Source: Clostridia bacterium (GTDB taxonomy: Bacteria; Bacillota; Clostridia; Oscillospirales; Acutalibacteraceae). From it: a stretch of 64,000 bases of DNA. Of this stretch, positions 17,315-25,293 are shown in pieces. The translations under genes and the position numbers were made by a program. Under the pieces are notes generated by a model, which saw only the letters and a list, made by a program, of their open reading frames with translations, made no database searches and had not been told where the DNA came from. The stretch covers positions 1 through 64,000 of the forward strand of contig JAFSPP010000014.1 in NCBI GenBank assembly GCA_017451425.1, written 5' to 3'. How positions within the stretch are numbered: position 1 is the stretch's first letter; each line of letters begins with the position of its first letter.

Positions 17315-18210
17315 TATTTGCCCTCCTTTTCCGCACGCTCGCAGCGCTCTTTGTAATAAGCGTCAAGTGACGCAAATGCTTTGGCAGCCTTCTCGTCATC
17401 AAGGGAGCCGTAATGCCAGAGGTAGTTGTCCTTCATGAAGTCAACGCCCTCGCCCTTGAATGTGTCGAAGACAATTGCGGTCGGCTTGTCGCCTCCCTTG
17501 TTGCGATACTCTATCGCAGCTTCCAGAGCCTCATTGATTTCGGAAAGATTGTGTCCGTCAACCCTGTAAGTGTTGCAGTTGAATGCATTGAACTTCCTGT
17601 CGAGAGGTTCGATGTTCATCTCATCGGCAACACGTCCGTCAATCATGCACTTGTTGTTGTCAACCATGATGACGAGGTTTGAGAGTTTGAACTGAGCGGC
17701 ACTCATTATGCCTTCCCAGTTTGAGCCCTCGTTCATTTCACCGTCGCCGCAGAGAACAAAGGTCATATAGTCCTTGTTGCGGAACCTGGCTGCAAGGGCA
17801 GCACCTACGCCGAGTGAAATTCCGTGTCCGAGTGAACCGGTCGAGAAATCGACACCTTTGACTTTGTTTGAGTCAAGATGCATGCCTATCTTTGCTCCGG
17901 TGAGGTTGAATATCTTCAGCTCCTCAACAGGCATGTAACCGTAATCCACGAGAACAGGGGCATAACCTACGGCAGCATGACCCTTTGAGAGTACAAAGCG
18001 GTCTCTGTCCTCGTATTCGGGATTCTTCGGATCGAGTTTCATGATTCTGTAATAGAGCACCGTCAGGATATCCATACAGGACATGGCGCCTCCGATATGT
18101 CCCGAACCGCCCCAGATGGCTGTCTGAAGAGTCAGACGACGAAGTTCGTCGGCCTTCTTTTCAAGGCGGAGCCATTCGGCCTTATCGAAAGGCCCGTAAT
18201 TTGCCGGCAT
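17314..18210 (-). CDS. Transketolase-like protein, N-terminal subunit
   Basis: 298 residues. Thiamine diphosphate-binding half: SGHIGGAMSCMDILTVLYY, SKGHAAVGYAPVL, TGSLGHGISLGVGAALAAR, and the Mg/ThDP motif GDGEMNEGSNWEGIM...VDNNK. Length fits family two-gene transketolases. Transketolases move a two-carbon ketol unit from a ketose to an aldehyde. It lies between the aminotransferase (18-base gap) and the C-terminal subunit. Because the operon also holds two SCP2-like proteins and no sugar-catabolic enzymes, a dedicated biosynthetic acceptor seems more likely than the pentose phosphate pathway; that is inference. Confidence 0.9.
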   Translation of the reverse strand: MPANYGPFDKAEWLRLEKKADELRRLTLQTAIWGGSGHIGGAMSCMDILTVLYYRIMKLDPKNPEYEDRDRFVLSKGHAAVGYAPVLVDYGYMPVEELKIFNLTGAKIGMHLDSNKVKGVDFSTGSLGHGISLGVGAALAARFRNKDYMTFVLCGDGEMNEGSNWEGIMSAAQFKLSNLVIMVDNNKCMIDGRVADEMNIEPLDRKFNAFNCNTYRVDGHNLSEINEALEAAIEYRNKGGDKPTAIVFDTFKGEGVDFMKDNYLWHYGSLDDEKAAKAFASLDAYYKERCERAEKEGK

Positions 18211-18228
18211 TTGAATTATCTCCTTTCT

Positions 18229-19503
18229 TCACTTTATAAGACCCATGTCGGGATGACGCTCGGCCACAACCGAGAAGGCATCATCAGCGACATCGATAGT
18301 GTACTCGATATCTTCATCGGTAAGCGCCGCATTGATAAAGTGATTATGATGCGACGTAAAGAAAATTCCGCGGCTTACACACTCCGCTACCCATTCCTGA
18401 TGCAGGAAAAGGCTGTCATCATTCGCAATGCGGAAATAGAAGAGCGCGGGTTCACCCGATACGACGAGGTCGATATTGTGTCTCTTGCCCGCTTCGACGA
18501 GTCCCTGTGTGAGCTTTGTGCCCTTCTCACGGAACATGGTCGGGATGTCGAGTTTCTTCATCTTGTTTATGCAGGCAATACAGGCCGCAAACGGCTCGGC
18601 AGAGAGCCAGTATGAACCTGTGTATACGACAGAGGAAGCAGTGTTCTTCATATGTTCGCCGCCGCAGACGCATGACATGTTGTAGCCGTTTGCAAGCGCC
18701 TTGCAGAAGCAGATGAGGTCTGCCTTGAAGCCGTAATAATGGTCTGAGCCGGCAAGATCGAGACGGAAACCGGTACGGACGTCATCGATGACGAGAACCA
18801 TTCCGTGGTCATCACAGAACTTGCGGACCGCAGCCCACTGTTCCTTGGTGGCGCAGACATTATCGTAGAAATTGCCGTGGTCATACGGCTGGGCAATGAT
18901 ACCTGCAATATCACCGTGGTTTTCATCATAAGCCCTCTGAAGAGCCTCCATGTCAAACCAAGGAATTATAATGTTGTTCGCTACCTCTTCGGGAAGGATA
19001 CCGGGATAGTCGGCTTTCTGGGCCCACTGGAAGTCACCGTGATAGTAACCCTTGAAGAGGATCATCTTCTTTTTGCCTGTATGAGCTCTTGCGCACATGA
19101 CACCGAAGGTTGTCGCGTCGGAGCCGTTCTTCATGAAGAAGGCCCAGTCAGCGCAGTCGACAGTGTCCTTGAGAAGTTCCGCGCACTCTACCATTTTGTA
19201 CGATACGGAGGTTGTACAGTTGCCTTTTCTGAGTTGTTCTATGGCAGCGGCGTCTACATCATCATCGCAATAACCCAAAACGTTCGGACCGTAGGCGCAC
19301 ATATAGTCGATGTAGCGGTTGCCGTCCACATCCCAGAAATATGTACCCTTGGCATGGTCACTCATAAGTGGCCACTTTGTAATCGGCAGGAAAAGACCCT
19401 CCGAGGGACCGAGGTGGCCGTATACGCCTGACGGGACAGCAGCGAGCGCCCTGTCAAACCACTTTTTTGATTCCGTGTGTGTATATTCAGGATATTTACT
19501 CAT
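18229..19503 (-). CDS. Class III PLP-dependent aminotransferase (glutamate-1-semialdehyde aminotransferase-like)
   Basis: 424 residues from ATG 19503, which has GGAGGG eight bases upstream; an earlier in-frame start would overlap the previous gene. Fold-type I class III features: FMKNGSDATTFGVMCARAHTG, GYYHGDFQW, VIDDVRTGFR (PLP-binding Asp) and FCKALANGY with the Schiff-base lysine. It most resembles HemL-type or amino-acid/keto-sugar aminotransferases, but no haem genes are nearby. In this operon it could aminate the hydroxyketone made by the transketolase. The substrate is unknown. Unlike HemL it has many cysteines (CFCKA, CVCGG, CIACINK). Confidence 0.85.
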   Translation of the reverse strand: MSKYPEYTHTESKKWFDRALAAVPSGVYGHLGPSEGLFLPITKWPLMSDHAKGTYFWDVDGNRYIDYMCAYGPNVLGYCDDDVDAAAIEQLRKGNCTTSVSYKMVECAELLKDTVDCADWAFFMKNGSDATTFGVMCARAHTGKKKMILFKGYYHGDFQWAQKADYPGILPEEVANNIIIPWFDMEALQRAYDENHGDIAGIIAQPYDHGNFYDNVCATKEQWAAVRKFCDDHGMVLVIDDVRTGFRLDLAGSDHYYGFKADLICFCKALANGYNMSCVCGGEHMKNTASSVVYTGSYWLSAEPFAACIACINKMKKLDIPTMFREKGTKLTQGLVEAGKRHNIDLVVSGEPALFYFRIANDDSLFLHQEWVAECVSRGIFFTSHHNHFINAALTDEDIEYTIDVADDAFSVVAERHPDMGLIK

Positions 19504-19516
19504 TATCTGTCCCTCC

Positions 19517-20281
19517 TTACGCAAGATAAGCACTTACTCTGTCCAGGATGCGGTTTATGTTGTCAATCATATTGCACATACCCGCAAGACGGATATTGCC
19601 CGCACAGAGTTCAGCCATGGTCGACGCCGTTCCGTTAAAGAGCGAGTTTGCAAGATCAATTGAGTTGAATTCCATTATTGCACGCGGTTTTTCCGATTTT
19701 TCCTTCCTGAGGGAAAGGATATGGTCTTTTGCGATAACCGTTACATATACCTTGTCGGAAATGCCCATTGAAATCTCGCCGTCAACAATGTTCGAAGCGG
19801 ATACTTTGCTTATTTCATCGGTGTTTCCGAGCGCACATATTGCGCCGCCTATGACGTACATTGTCAGAATTGTTGATTTTTCAAAAAACTCTCTGTCCTT
19901 AAGGTCGGAATCTGACGGTCTCAGATACCGTGTGAGAATGTTAGTGAGTTTTGTAAACGGACCGAGCAGGAATGTAAGAACCTGCTTGGGGTTCTTTGAA
20001 GGAATTCCCGGCTTTGAATTGTCAATCAGGTTGTTGAAGCCGTTCGGTGACAAAAATGACATTTTACATGTGCAACCGGCGTCACCTTCGGTCAGTTTAC
20101 AGCCGTCTTTCGTGAAATTGAGAGTGAAGCAGGGGCCTCCTTTTACGTCAAAGCAAAAGTTTACGGGCCTCTCAAGGCCCTGACAGATTGCCTTGGCTTC
20201 GCTGTCAAGATCACACAGATTTTCAAGTGCAGCAAGCACACCGTACGCGTTTACAAACGCCATAGCTTTTGCATCTTTCAA
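19517..20281 (-). CDS. SCP2-like protein B, first gene of the transketolase/aminotransferase operon
   Basis: 254 residues from TTG 20281, with AGGAGGAG eight to nine bases upstream; an internal ATG (20260) is a weaker choice. The two-part pattern resembles protein A: RPVNFCFDVKGGPCFTLNF with LSPNGFNNLID in the first half, and IMEFNSIDLANSLFNGTAST with AELCAGNIRLAGMCNMIDNI in the second, both close to SCP2 lipid-carrier spacing. A hydrophobic stretch (ILTMYVIGGAICALG) lies near the middle. No signal peptide. It is 13 bases upstream of the aminotransferase start. Lipid or hydrophobic ligand binding is inferred, not shown. Confidence 0.6.
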   Translation of the reverse strand: MKDAKAMAFVNAYGVLAALENLCDLDSEAKAICQGLERPVNFCFDVKGGPCFTLNFTKDGCKLTEGDAGCTCKMSFLSPNGFNNLIDNSKPGIPSKNPKQVLTFLLGPFTKLTNILTRYLRPSDSDLKDREFFEKSTILTMYVIGGAICALGNTDEISKVSASNIVDGEISMGISDKVYVTVIAKDHILSLRKEKSEKPRAIMEFNSIDLANSLFNGTASTMAELCAGNIRLAGMCNMIDNINRILDRVSAYLA

Positions 20282-20337
20282 ATTGAATCTCCTCCTTTTC
20301 TTTTTCGAATTACTGCCTCCGTACGTTCTTAATCCTT

Positions 20338-20366
20338 ATTCTAACACTTTGAATATAATCTGTCTA
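20338..20366 (-). promoter_or_regulatory. Promoter of the SCP2/transketolase/aminotransferase operon
   Basis: TAGACA (20361-20366), 17-base spacer, TAGAAT (20338-20343) with TGn before the -10, on the minus strand. The sequence ACTTTGAATA occurs twice in this intergenic region (20346-20355, inside the spacer, and 20386-20395), a possible regulator site. Confidence 0.6.
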
Positions 20367-20405
20367 TTTAATATATTTTGAATTTACTTTGAATAGTTTT
20401 CACTT

Positions 20406-20437
20406 TTGTGGAAGTCCGTCACCCCAAGTGTTATAAT
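20406..20437 (+). promoter_or_regulatory. Promoter of ald
   Basis: TATAAT (20432-20437) preceded by TGT, an extended -10. The -35 is poor (TTGTGG at 20406-20411 would be 20 bases away). Transcription would start about 50 bases before the ald start. Confidence 0.5.
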
Positions 20438-20492
20438 CTGGGTGCGTGAAAACACGCAGAAGAAAATTATTCATAAGAATGGAGGTAGAATT

Positions 20493-21653
20493 ATGTTAAT
20501 CGGTATTCCAAAGGAAATCATGCACGAAGAAAACCGCGTGTCCGCAACACCCCAGACGGTTGCAGAATACGTAAAAATGGGCAACACGGTCCTTGTCGAA
20601 TCCGGCGCAGGCAAAGGCGCATACTTCTCTGACGAAGACTATATTGCCGCGGGCGCGCAAATAACCGAAGACGCAGAAACAGTTTATTCAGAAGCCGACG
20701 TCATCCTGAAAGTCAAAGAACCTCTTTTCAATGAATCAAAGGGCAGGCACGAAATTGAAATGATGCACGAAGAACAGTATCTCATAACCTTCATACATCC
20801 CGCCTCCCCTGCAAACCACAACATGGTCAGGCAGATGGCCGAAAAAGGGATTATTTCAATCACCCTTGACGGCATACCGCGTATTCCGAAGGCACAGGCA
20901 ATGGATGCCCTTATTTCCATGTCTGCCTGCGCAGGTTACAAGGGAATGCTCATGGCCGCCGATCGCTTACCGTCATTCATGCCGGGCATAATGAGCTCAT
21001 CCGGCATGACAGATCCCGCAAAAGTCCTCGTGTTGGGCGTGGGAGTAGCCGGTATGAGGGCACTGATAACGGCAAAATCCCTCGGTGCCGAAACCTACGG
21101 CGCGGACATACACCCCAAAGGCAGGCAAAATGCCGTGGACTGCGGTGCCGTAAGCATCGACATTTCGGTTGATCCTGACCTCGCAATGGACTCCGACGGA
21201 AAGACTCTCCGTCTGCCCGAGGAAGTCCTCGCGCAAAAGCGCGAAGTACTGGCGGAGCACCTCCCCGATATGGACATAGTGTTCTGTTCGGCTCTCATTC
21301 CGGGAAAGGTCGCCCCTATCCTCATAACCGAGGACATGGTAAAAAAGATGCGCCCCGGTTCTGTCATAGTGGACATCTCCATTGACCAGGGCGGAAACTG
21401 TGAAATCACTCCGAAAGGCGATATTGAAATCAAACACGGAGTGACCATAATCGGCACAAAGAACATTCCCGGGCTCTTACCCACGAGTTCAACAAGGATG
21501 TTCGCAAACAATGTTCTTGAATTGATGAAACACATCACAAAAGACGGAAAAATCGAACTCGACACAGACGACGAAATCATCAGGTCAGCTCTGACGACCG
21601 CAGGAGGAAAAATAGTTCACGCCGGGGCTCTTGAAGCAATGGGAATCTCATAA
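20493..21653 (+). CDS. ald: Alanine dehydrogenase
   Basis: 386 residues from ATG 20493, with GGAGG at 20481-20485; the longer in-frame start lacks family resemblance. NAD-dependent oxidative deamination of alanine to pyruvate, or the reverse. N-terminal IGIPKEIMHEENRVSATP is the AlaDH/transhydrogenase signature; LKVKEP and FIHPAS carry the catalytic Lys and His; VLGVGVAGMRAL is the NAD-binding glycine loop. It is slightly longer than the usual 370 residues because of a segment around residues 225-250 (DSDGKTLRLPEE). It is single, divergent from the transketolase operon, and ends in a shared terminator. Confidence 0.93.
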   Translation: MLIGIPKEIMHEENRVSATPQTVAEYVKMGNTVLVESGAGKGAYFSDEDYIAAGAQITEDAETVYSEADVILKVKEPLFNESKGRHEIEMMHEEQYLITFIHPASPANHNMVRQMAEKGIISITLDGIPRIPKAQAMDALISMSACAGYKGMLMAADRLPSFMPGIMSSSGMTDPAKVLVLGVGVAGMRALITAKSLGAETYGADIHPKGRQNAVDCGAVSIDISVDPDLAMDSDGKTLRLPEEVLAQKREVLAEHLPDMDIVFCSALIPGKVAPILITEDMVKKMRPGSVIVDISIDQGGNCEITPKGDIEIKHGVTIIGTKNIPGLLPTSSTRMFANNVLELMKHITKDGKIELDTDDEIIRSALTTAGGKIVHAGALEAMGIS

Positions 21654-21668
21654 AAGACAATAAAAAAG

Positions 21669-21692
21669 AACCGGCTCCGAAAGGAGCCGGTT
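21669..21692. terminator. Bidirectional terminator between ald and hprK
   Basis: Perfect 10-base inverted repeat AACCGGCTCC / GGAGCCGGTT with GAAA loop, followed by TTTT on the plus strand and by TTCTTTTTT on the minus strand. Confidence 0.85.
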
Positions 21693-21701
21693 TTTTCGGT
21701 T

Positions 21702-22682
21702 TTAAGCGTTGTGCCAGACATCGAGGTCTGTGGGCTTGTTGTCGTTCTCCTCATCGAGCATTCCGAGATTGGAAAGGAGCTCTTTTGCGGAGTTATAGCC
21801 CATCTTCTTCTGGCGGTTGTTTATGGCCGCAACCTCAATGATAACGGCGAGGTTGCGTCCCGGGGATACGGGTACTGTGCAGAGCGGAACATTTACGCCG
21901 AGGATGCTTATGTCCTCCTCGTCAATGCCCATGCGCTCATAGGCCTTGGTGTCGTCCCAGGCCTCAAGGTCGACAACGAGGTCGATTCTCGAGGTGTTTT
22001 TTACCGACTTCATACCGAAGAGTCTGCGGGCATCGATGATGCCGACGCCGCGGAGTTCAATAAAGTGTCGGATATTATCAGGGGCGGAGCCTACAAGTGT
22101 CCTCTTCGACACTTTTCTTATCTCAACGGCGTCGTCGGCCACGAGACGGTGCCCGCGGTTTATAAGCTCAACGACATTTTCGGACTTGCCCACGCCGCTG
22201 TCTCCGGTGATGAGAACACCTTCACCGAAGACCTCGACGAGCACGCCGTGGCGTGTCTCGCGCTCGGCAAGTTCGACATTGAGATAGGATACGAGTGACG
22301 AGACTGAGAACGAAGTCTCACTGTCGCTCTTCAGAAGAGGGACCTCATACTTCTTCGCAAAAGGCATAAAGAGTTCAACAATATCCTCTGTGACACTGAC
22401 GGAGAAGACTATTGCCTTCGGATGCCTTGACATGAGCCTTTCCACGCAGTCCTCAGCCTTTTCATTCTCCGGAAGTCCCTTGAGGAAGAGCTGTTCCGAA
22501 TTGCCTATGAACTGAATTCTGTTTGCGGAGAAGTTTACATCGTCACGGGCAAGAATAAGACCGGGACGCGAAACCTCCATGGCCGATACCATAACCTCCT
22601 CCGGCGGTACCGGAGAAAAGATTTCGGTATAGCCTTCCGAAGCAATTATTTTACTCAGTGAAACAGAATAATTCGTAGCCAT
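21702..22682 (-). CDS. hprK: HPr kinase/phosphorylase
   Basis: 326 residues. Phosphorylates HPr on serine and reverses it, setting carbon catabolite repression. The P-loop GDSGVGKSE near residue 158 and the signature ELRGVGIIDARRLFG near residue 215 are intact; a conserved VADDAVEI and PVSPGRNLAVIIEVAA follow. The start has AAGGGAACGG upstream. It is 22 bases downstream of the flavoenzyme gene and not in the usual neighbourhood (lgt, rapZ, yvcK, murB). Its presence suggests a PTS or at least HPr-based regulation elsewhere in the genome. Confidence 0.94.
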   Translation of the reverse strand: MATNYSVSLSKIIASEGYTEIFSPVPPEEVMVSAMEVSRPGLILARDDVNFSANRIQFIGNSEQLFLKGLPENEKAEDCVERLMSRHPKAIVFSVSVTEDIVELFMPFAKKYEVPLLKSDSETSFSVSSLVSYLNVELAERETRHGVLVEVFGEGVLITGDSGVGKSENVVELINRGHRLVADDAVEIRKVSKRTLVGSAPDNIRHFIELRGVGIIDARRLFGMKSVKNTSRIDLVVDLEAWDDTKAYERMGIDEEDISILGVNVPLCTVPVSPGRNLAVIIEVAAINNRQKKMGYNSAKELLSNLGMLDEENDNKPTDLDVWHNA

Positions 22683-22703
22683 ATCCGTTCCCTTTCTTAA
22701 AGC

Positions 22704-24809
22704 TTATTTTATGGAGAGTGCCGCTCTGTAAGCGGTATGTGTGGCATTTGCAACACGGCCGACCTGTGCGGCATCACCGACAGAGCATGTCGGAGCAATT
22801 GCCTTGATATCGTCGGAGAGACCGGTCGCCCTGACACCGAGAGCAAGAACAACATAGTCACAAGGAACTGTCTTGCGGCGTCCGGGAACGTCCGCGTCTT
22901 CAAGAATGACGCAGTCGCTCTTCATCTCGACAAGCTTGTAGCCTGTGATGAACTGTGTACCCTTAGCCTCAAGCTTCGGAACGACGTCATCAAGATGCTG
23001 CTGCCATGTGCCCGGAGCAATCTCCTTGGCCATTTCAACGATTGTGATCTTGTTTCCGTCCTCAGCAAGGAGTTCGGAGGTCTCAAGTCCGGTCATACCG
23101 GAACCGATTACGGCGATGTTCTTGCCCGTGGGCCTGAACTGACCTGTCAGCACCTCTGTTACCGTGCATACGTTGGGAAGGTCATAACCGGGGATTTTCG
23201 GCTTGATTGCAGCGCCGCCGGTAGCGTCGATAATAGCTATCGGAGCGAGAGCCTTAACCGATTCGGGAGTTGCGGGAGCATTGACCCTGATCTCTACGCC
23301 GGCCTTGTCACAGGCGGTCTTGAGGTCCTGGATAGCCCAGCGGAGCTTCTCCTTCTTCGGAGGCCTTGCGGCAAACTCGAACTGTCCGCCGAGATAGTCA
23401 TTCTTCTCAAACAGTGTTACCTTGAATCCGCGCTGGCCGAGTGTCTTGGCCGCCATGAGGCCTGCAGGGCCGCCGCCGATAACGACAACGGGTCTGCCTG
23501 CGCCGTCCTTCGGAGGTTCAAGGCTGTAATCGAGTTCCTTACAGGCGCGGGGATTAAGCGCGCATTCAAGGGCGGTGTTCTGCATTGCACCGTGCATCAT
23601 TGACTCTATACAGTAGAGGCAGCAGATACAGCGCTGGATGTCCTCGGGATGTCCCGCCTCAGCCTTTGAAGCCCAGTAAGGGTCGGCAATGAGCGGACGG
23701 CCGAGGCCGATGATATCCTGTGTTCCCTCTTCGAGCTGCTTCTCTGCCTGCTCGGGAGTACGGATGAGATTGGCTGCGATGACGGGTATTTTGACTGCGG
23801 CCTTGACAGCGGCTGCATTGCCCTTTCTCCAGCCGAGTTCGAATGTTGTCGGCTCAAGCCAGGAGTTCATCGTGTCATAAGTACCCGAAGAGATATCTAT
23901 GGCGTCTATGCCGTATGACTCGAGCATCTTTGCAATCTCAACACCTTCATCGAGGCGGAGACCCATGTCGTAGCCGTACATGCGATAGTATTCATCAACC
24001 GTAAGACGTACGGTAATCGGATAGTCAGGTCCGCACTTGGCTCTGATTTTTTCGATAATTTCCTTTATGATGCGGCAGCGGTTTTCAAGAGATCCGCCGT
24101 ATTCATCCTCACGTCTGTTGGTATAGGGTGAGAGGAACTGCTGGAGCAGGTAACCGTGCGATGCATGGAGCATTACACCGTCAATGCCGGCCTCTTTGCA
24201 GCGGCGGGCGCCCTCAGCGAACTCGTCTTCTATCTTGCCTATCTCCCACTTTGTGAGAGCACGTGTCTTCTGTGTCTTTACGGGAGAAGAGCCTATGCCT
24301 GTGGGAACGTTCGATGCAGATACAACCGGAAGATAAAAATGGTGCATGAAGGGGTTTTCGAAATAATCAAAGTACTTTGTCATTCCGAAGAAGGCCTTCC
24401 ACCACAGAGGTCCCACGGGTGTGCCGCCGAGGACATCAGCGAGTTTCCATGCGGTTACTACGAGCTGATAGGTCTGACGTCCCGTGTGATGCAGCTGCAC
24501 GAAAACCTTAGCGCCGTACTTATGGCACTCGTCCGCAAGTTTTCTGAGCCCGGGAATACAGTGATTGTGTGTTACCGAGAGCTGAAGCGGGCTTGTTGCG
24601 CCTGTCCAGTCGGAAATACGCGTAACCTCAGTCTGGATGAGGCCGGTGCCGCCCTTTGCGCGCTCACCGTAATAGGCGATAAGTTTATCGCCCGCTGTAC
24701 CGTCAAGTTCCGCAACACCAACGAGCATGGGCTCAAGGGCAATACGGTTCTTGATTTCGACGTTGCCTATCTTGATAGGCTCAAACATCTTCGGATAGTA
24801 CTGGTTCAT
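22704..24809 (-). CDS. Old Yellow Enzyme-type NADH:flavin oxidoreductase with FAD/NAD domain
   Basis: 701 residues from ATG 24809 (GGAGCG nine bases upstream). Three modules: an FMN TIM barrel to about residue 375; a cysteine cluster CICCLYCIE...NPRAC for a [4Fe-4S] cluster; then FAD (GGGPAGLMAAKTLGQRG) and NAD (VIGSGMTGLETSE) Rossmann folds. This is the architecture of 2,4-dienoyl-CoA reductase, trimethylamine dehydrogenase and clostridial enoate and bile acid (BaiCD/BaiH) reductases. It probably reduces an activated C=C bond with NADH; the substrate cannot be read from sequence. It is co-transcribed with hprK. Confidence 0.87.
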   Translation of the reverse strand: MNQYYPKMFEPIKIGNVEIKNRIALEPMLVGVAELDGTAGDKLIAYYGERAKGGTGLIQTEVTRISDWTGATSPLQLSVTHNHCIPGLRKLADECHKYGAKVFVQLHHTGRQTYQLVVTAWKLADVLGGTPVGPLWWKAFFGMTKYFDYFENPFMHHFYLPVVSASNVPTGIGSSPVKTQKTRALTKWEIGKIEDEFAEGARRCKEAGIDGVMLHASHGYLLQQFLSPYTNRREDEYGGSLENRCRIIKEIIEKIRAKCGPDYPITVRLTVDEYYRMYGYDMGLRLDEGVEIAKMLESYGIDAIDISSGTYDTMNSWLEPTTFELGWRKGNAAAVKAAVKIPVIAANLIRTPEQAEKQLEEGTQDIIGLGRPLIADPYWASKAEAGHPEDIQRCICCLYCIESMMHGAMQNTALECALNPRACKELDYSLEPPKDGAGRPVVVIGGGPAGLMAAKTLGQRGFKVTLFEKNDYLGGQFEFAARPPKKEKLRWAIQDLKTACDKAGVEIRVNAPATPESVKALAPIAIIDATGGAAIKPKIPGYDLPNVCTVTEVLTGQFRPTGKNIAVIGSGMTGLETSELLAEDGNKITIVEMAKEIAPGTWQQHLDDVVPKLEAKGTQFITGYKLVEMKSDCVILEDADVPGRRKTVPCDYVVLALGVRATGLSDDIKAIAPTCSVGDAAQVGRVANATHTAYRAALSIK

Positions 24810-24865
24810 GATAATCGCTCCTTCAAGATTTTTTGCCAAACGGTGGTTTCAAGTTAACCTCATAG

Positions 24866-24894
24866 ATTATACCTAAAAACATCACTCGTGTAAA
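24866..24894 (-). promoter_or_regulatory. Promoter of the flavoenzyme-hprK unit
   Basis: TTTACA (24889-24894), 17-base spacer, TATAAT (24866-24871) on the minus strand. The -35 lies inside the last codons of cdd, so the unit has its own promoter despite following the nucleoside operon closely. Confidence 0.65.
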
Positions 24895-25286
24895 TTAAAA
24901 GTAAGAGGCAAAAGTTCGTTAAATTTATAACTTACGGTTTTGCCCTCCCCGTTCCTCAGGTAAACATCGAAATCCGATGATACAAACTCCGAGAGAGCCT
25001 GGCGGCAGGTGCCGCAGGGATAGCAGGGATCTGCCGGTACTCCGTCGGGGCCGCCCGTTATGGCGATGGCGGTAAATTCCGTATGTCCCTCCGACACGGC
25101 CTTGAAGAGGGCCGTGCGCTCGGCACAGTTCGTCACGCCATAGGAGGCATTCTCGACATTGCAGCCCGTAAAGACCGTGCCGTCGCTGCACAGGAGCGCG
25201 GCCCCGACCTTGAAATTCGAATACGGTGCATAAGCGAGATGCATTGCGTTTTCAGCCTGTTTTAAAAGTTCTTCGGGTGTAATCAT
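24882..25286 (-). CDS. cdd: Cytidine deaminase
   Basis: 134 residues from ATG 25286, which has GAGG upstream; an earlier in-frame start would overlap deoB. Deaminates cytidine and deoxycytidine to the uridine forms. The zinc site is CAERTALF and PCYPCGTCRQ: three cysteines, typical of the small tetrameric Gram-positive enzyme. AYAPYSNFKVGAALL binds the nucleoside. It ends the nucleoside salvage operon. Confidence 0.95.
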   Translation of the reverse strand: MITPEELLKQAENAMHLAYAPYSNFKVGAALLCSDGTVFTGCNVENASYGVTNCAERTALFKAVSEGHTEFTAIAITGGPDGVPADPCYPCGTCRQALSEFVSSDFDVYLRNGEGKTVSYKFNELLPLTFNLHE

Positions 25287-25293
25287 AGTTACC

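Noticed and set aside
22737-23603. Plus-strand open frame of 288 codons opposite the flavoenzyme (and another at 24156-24857)
   Set aside because: Antisense shadows; the minus-strand gene has complete cofactor motifs through these regions.
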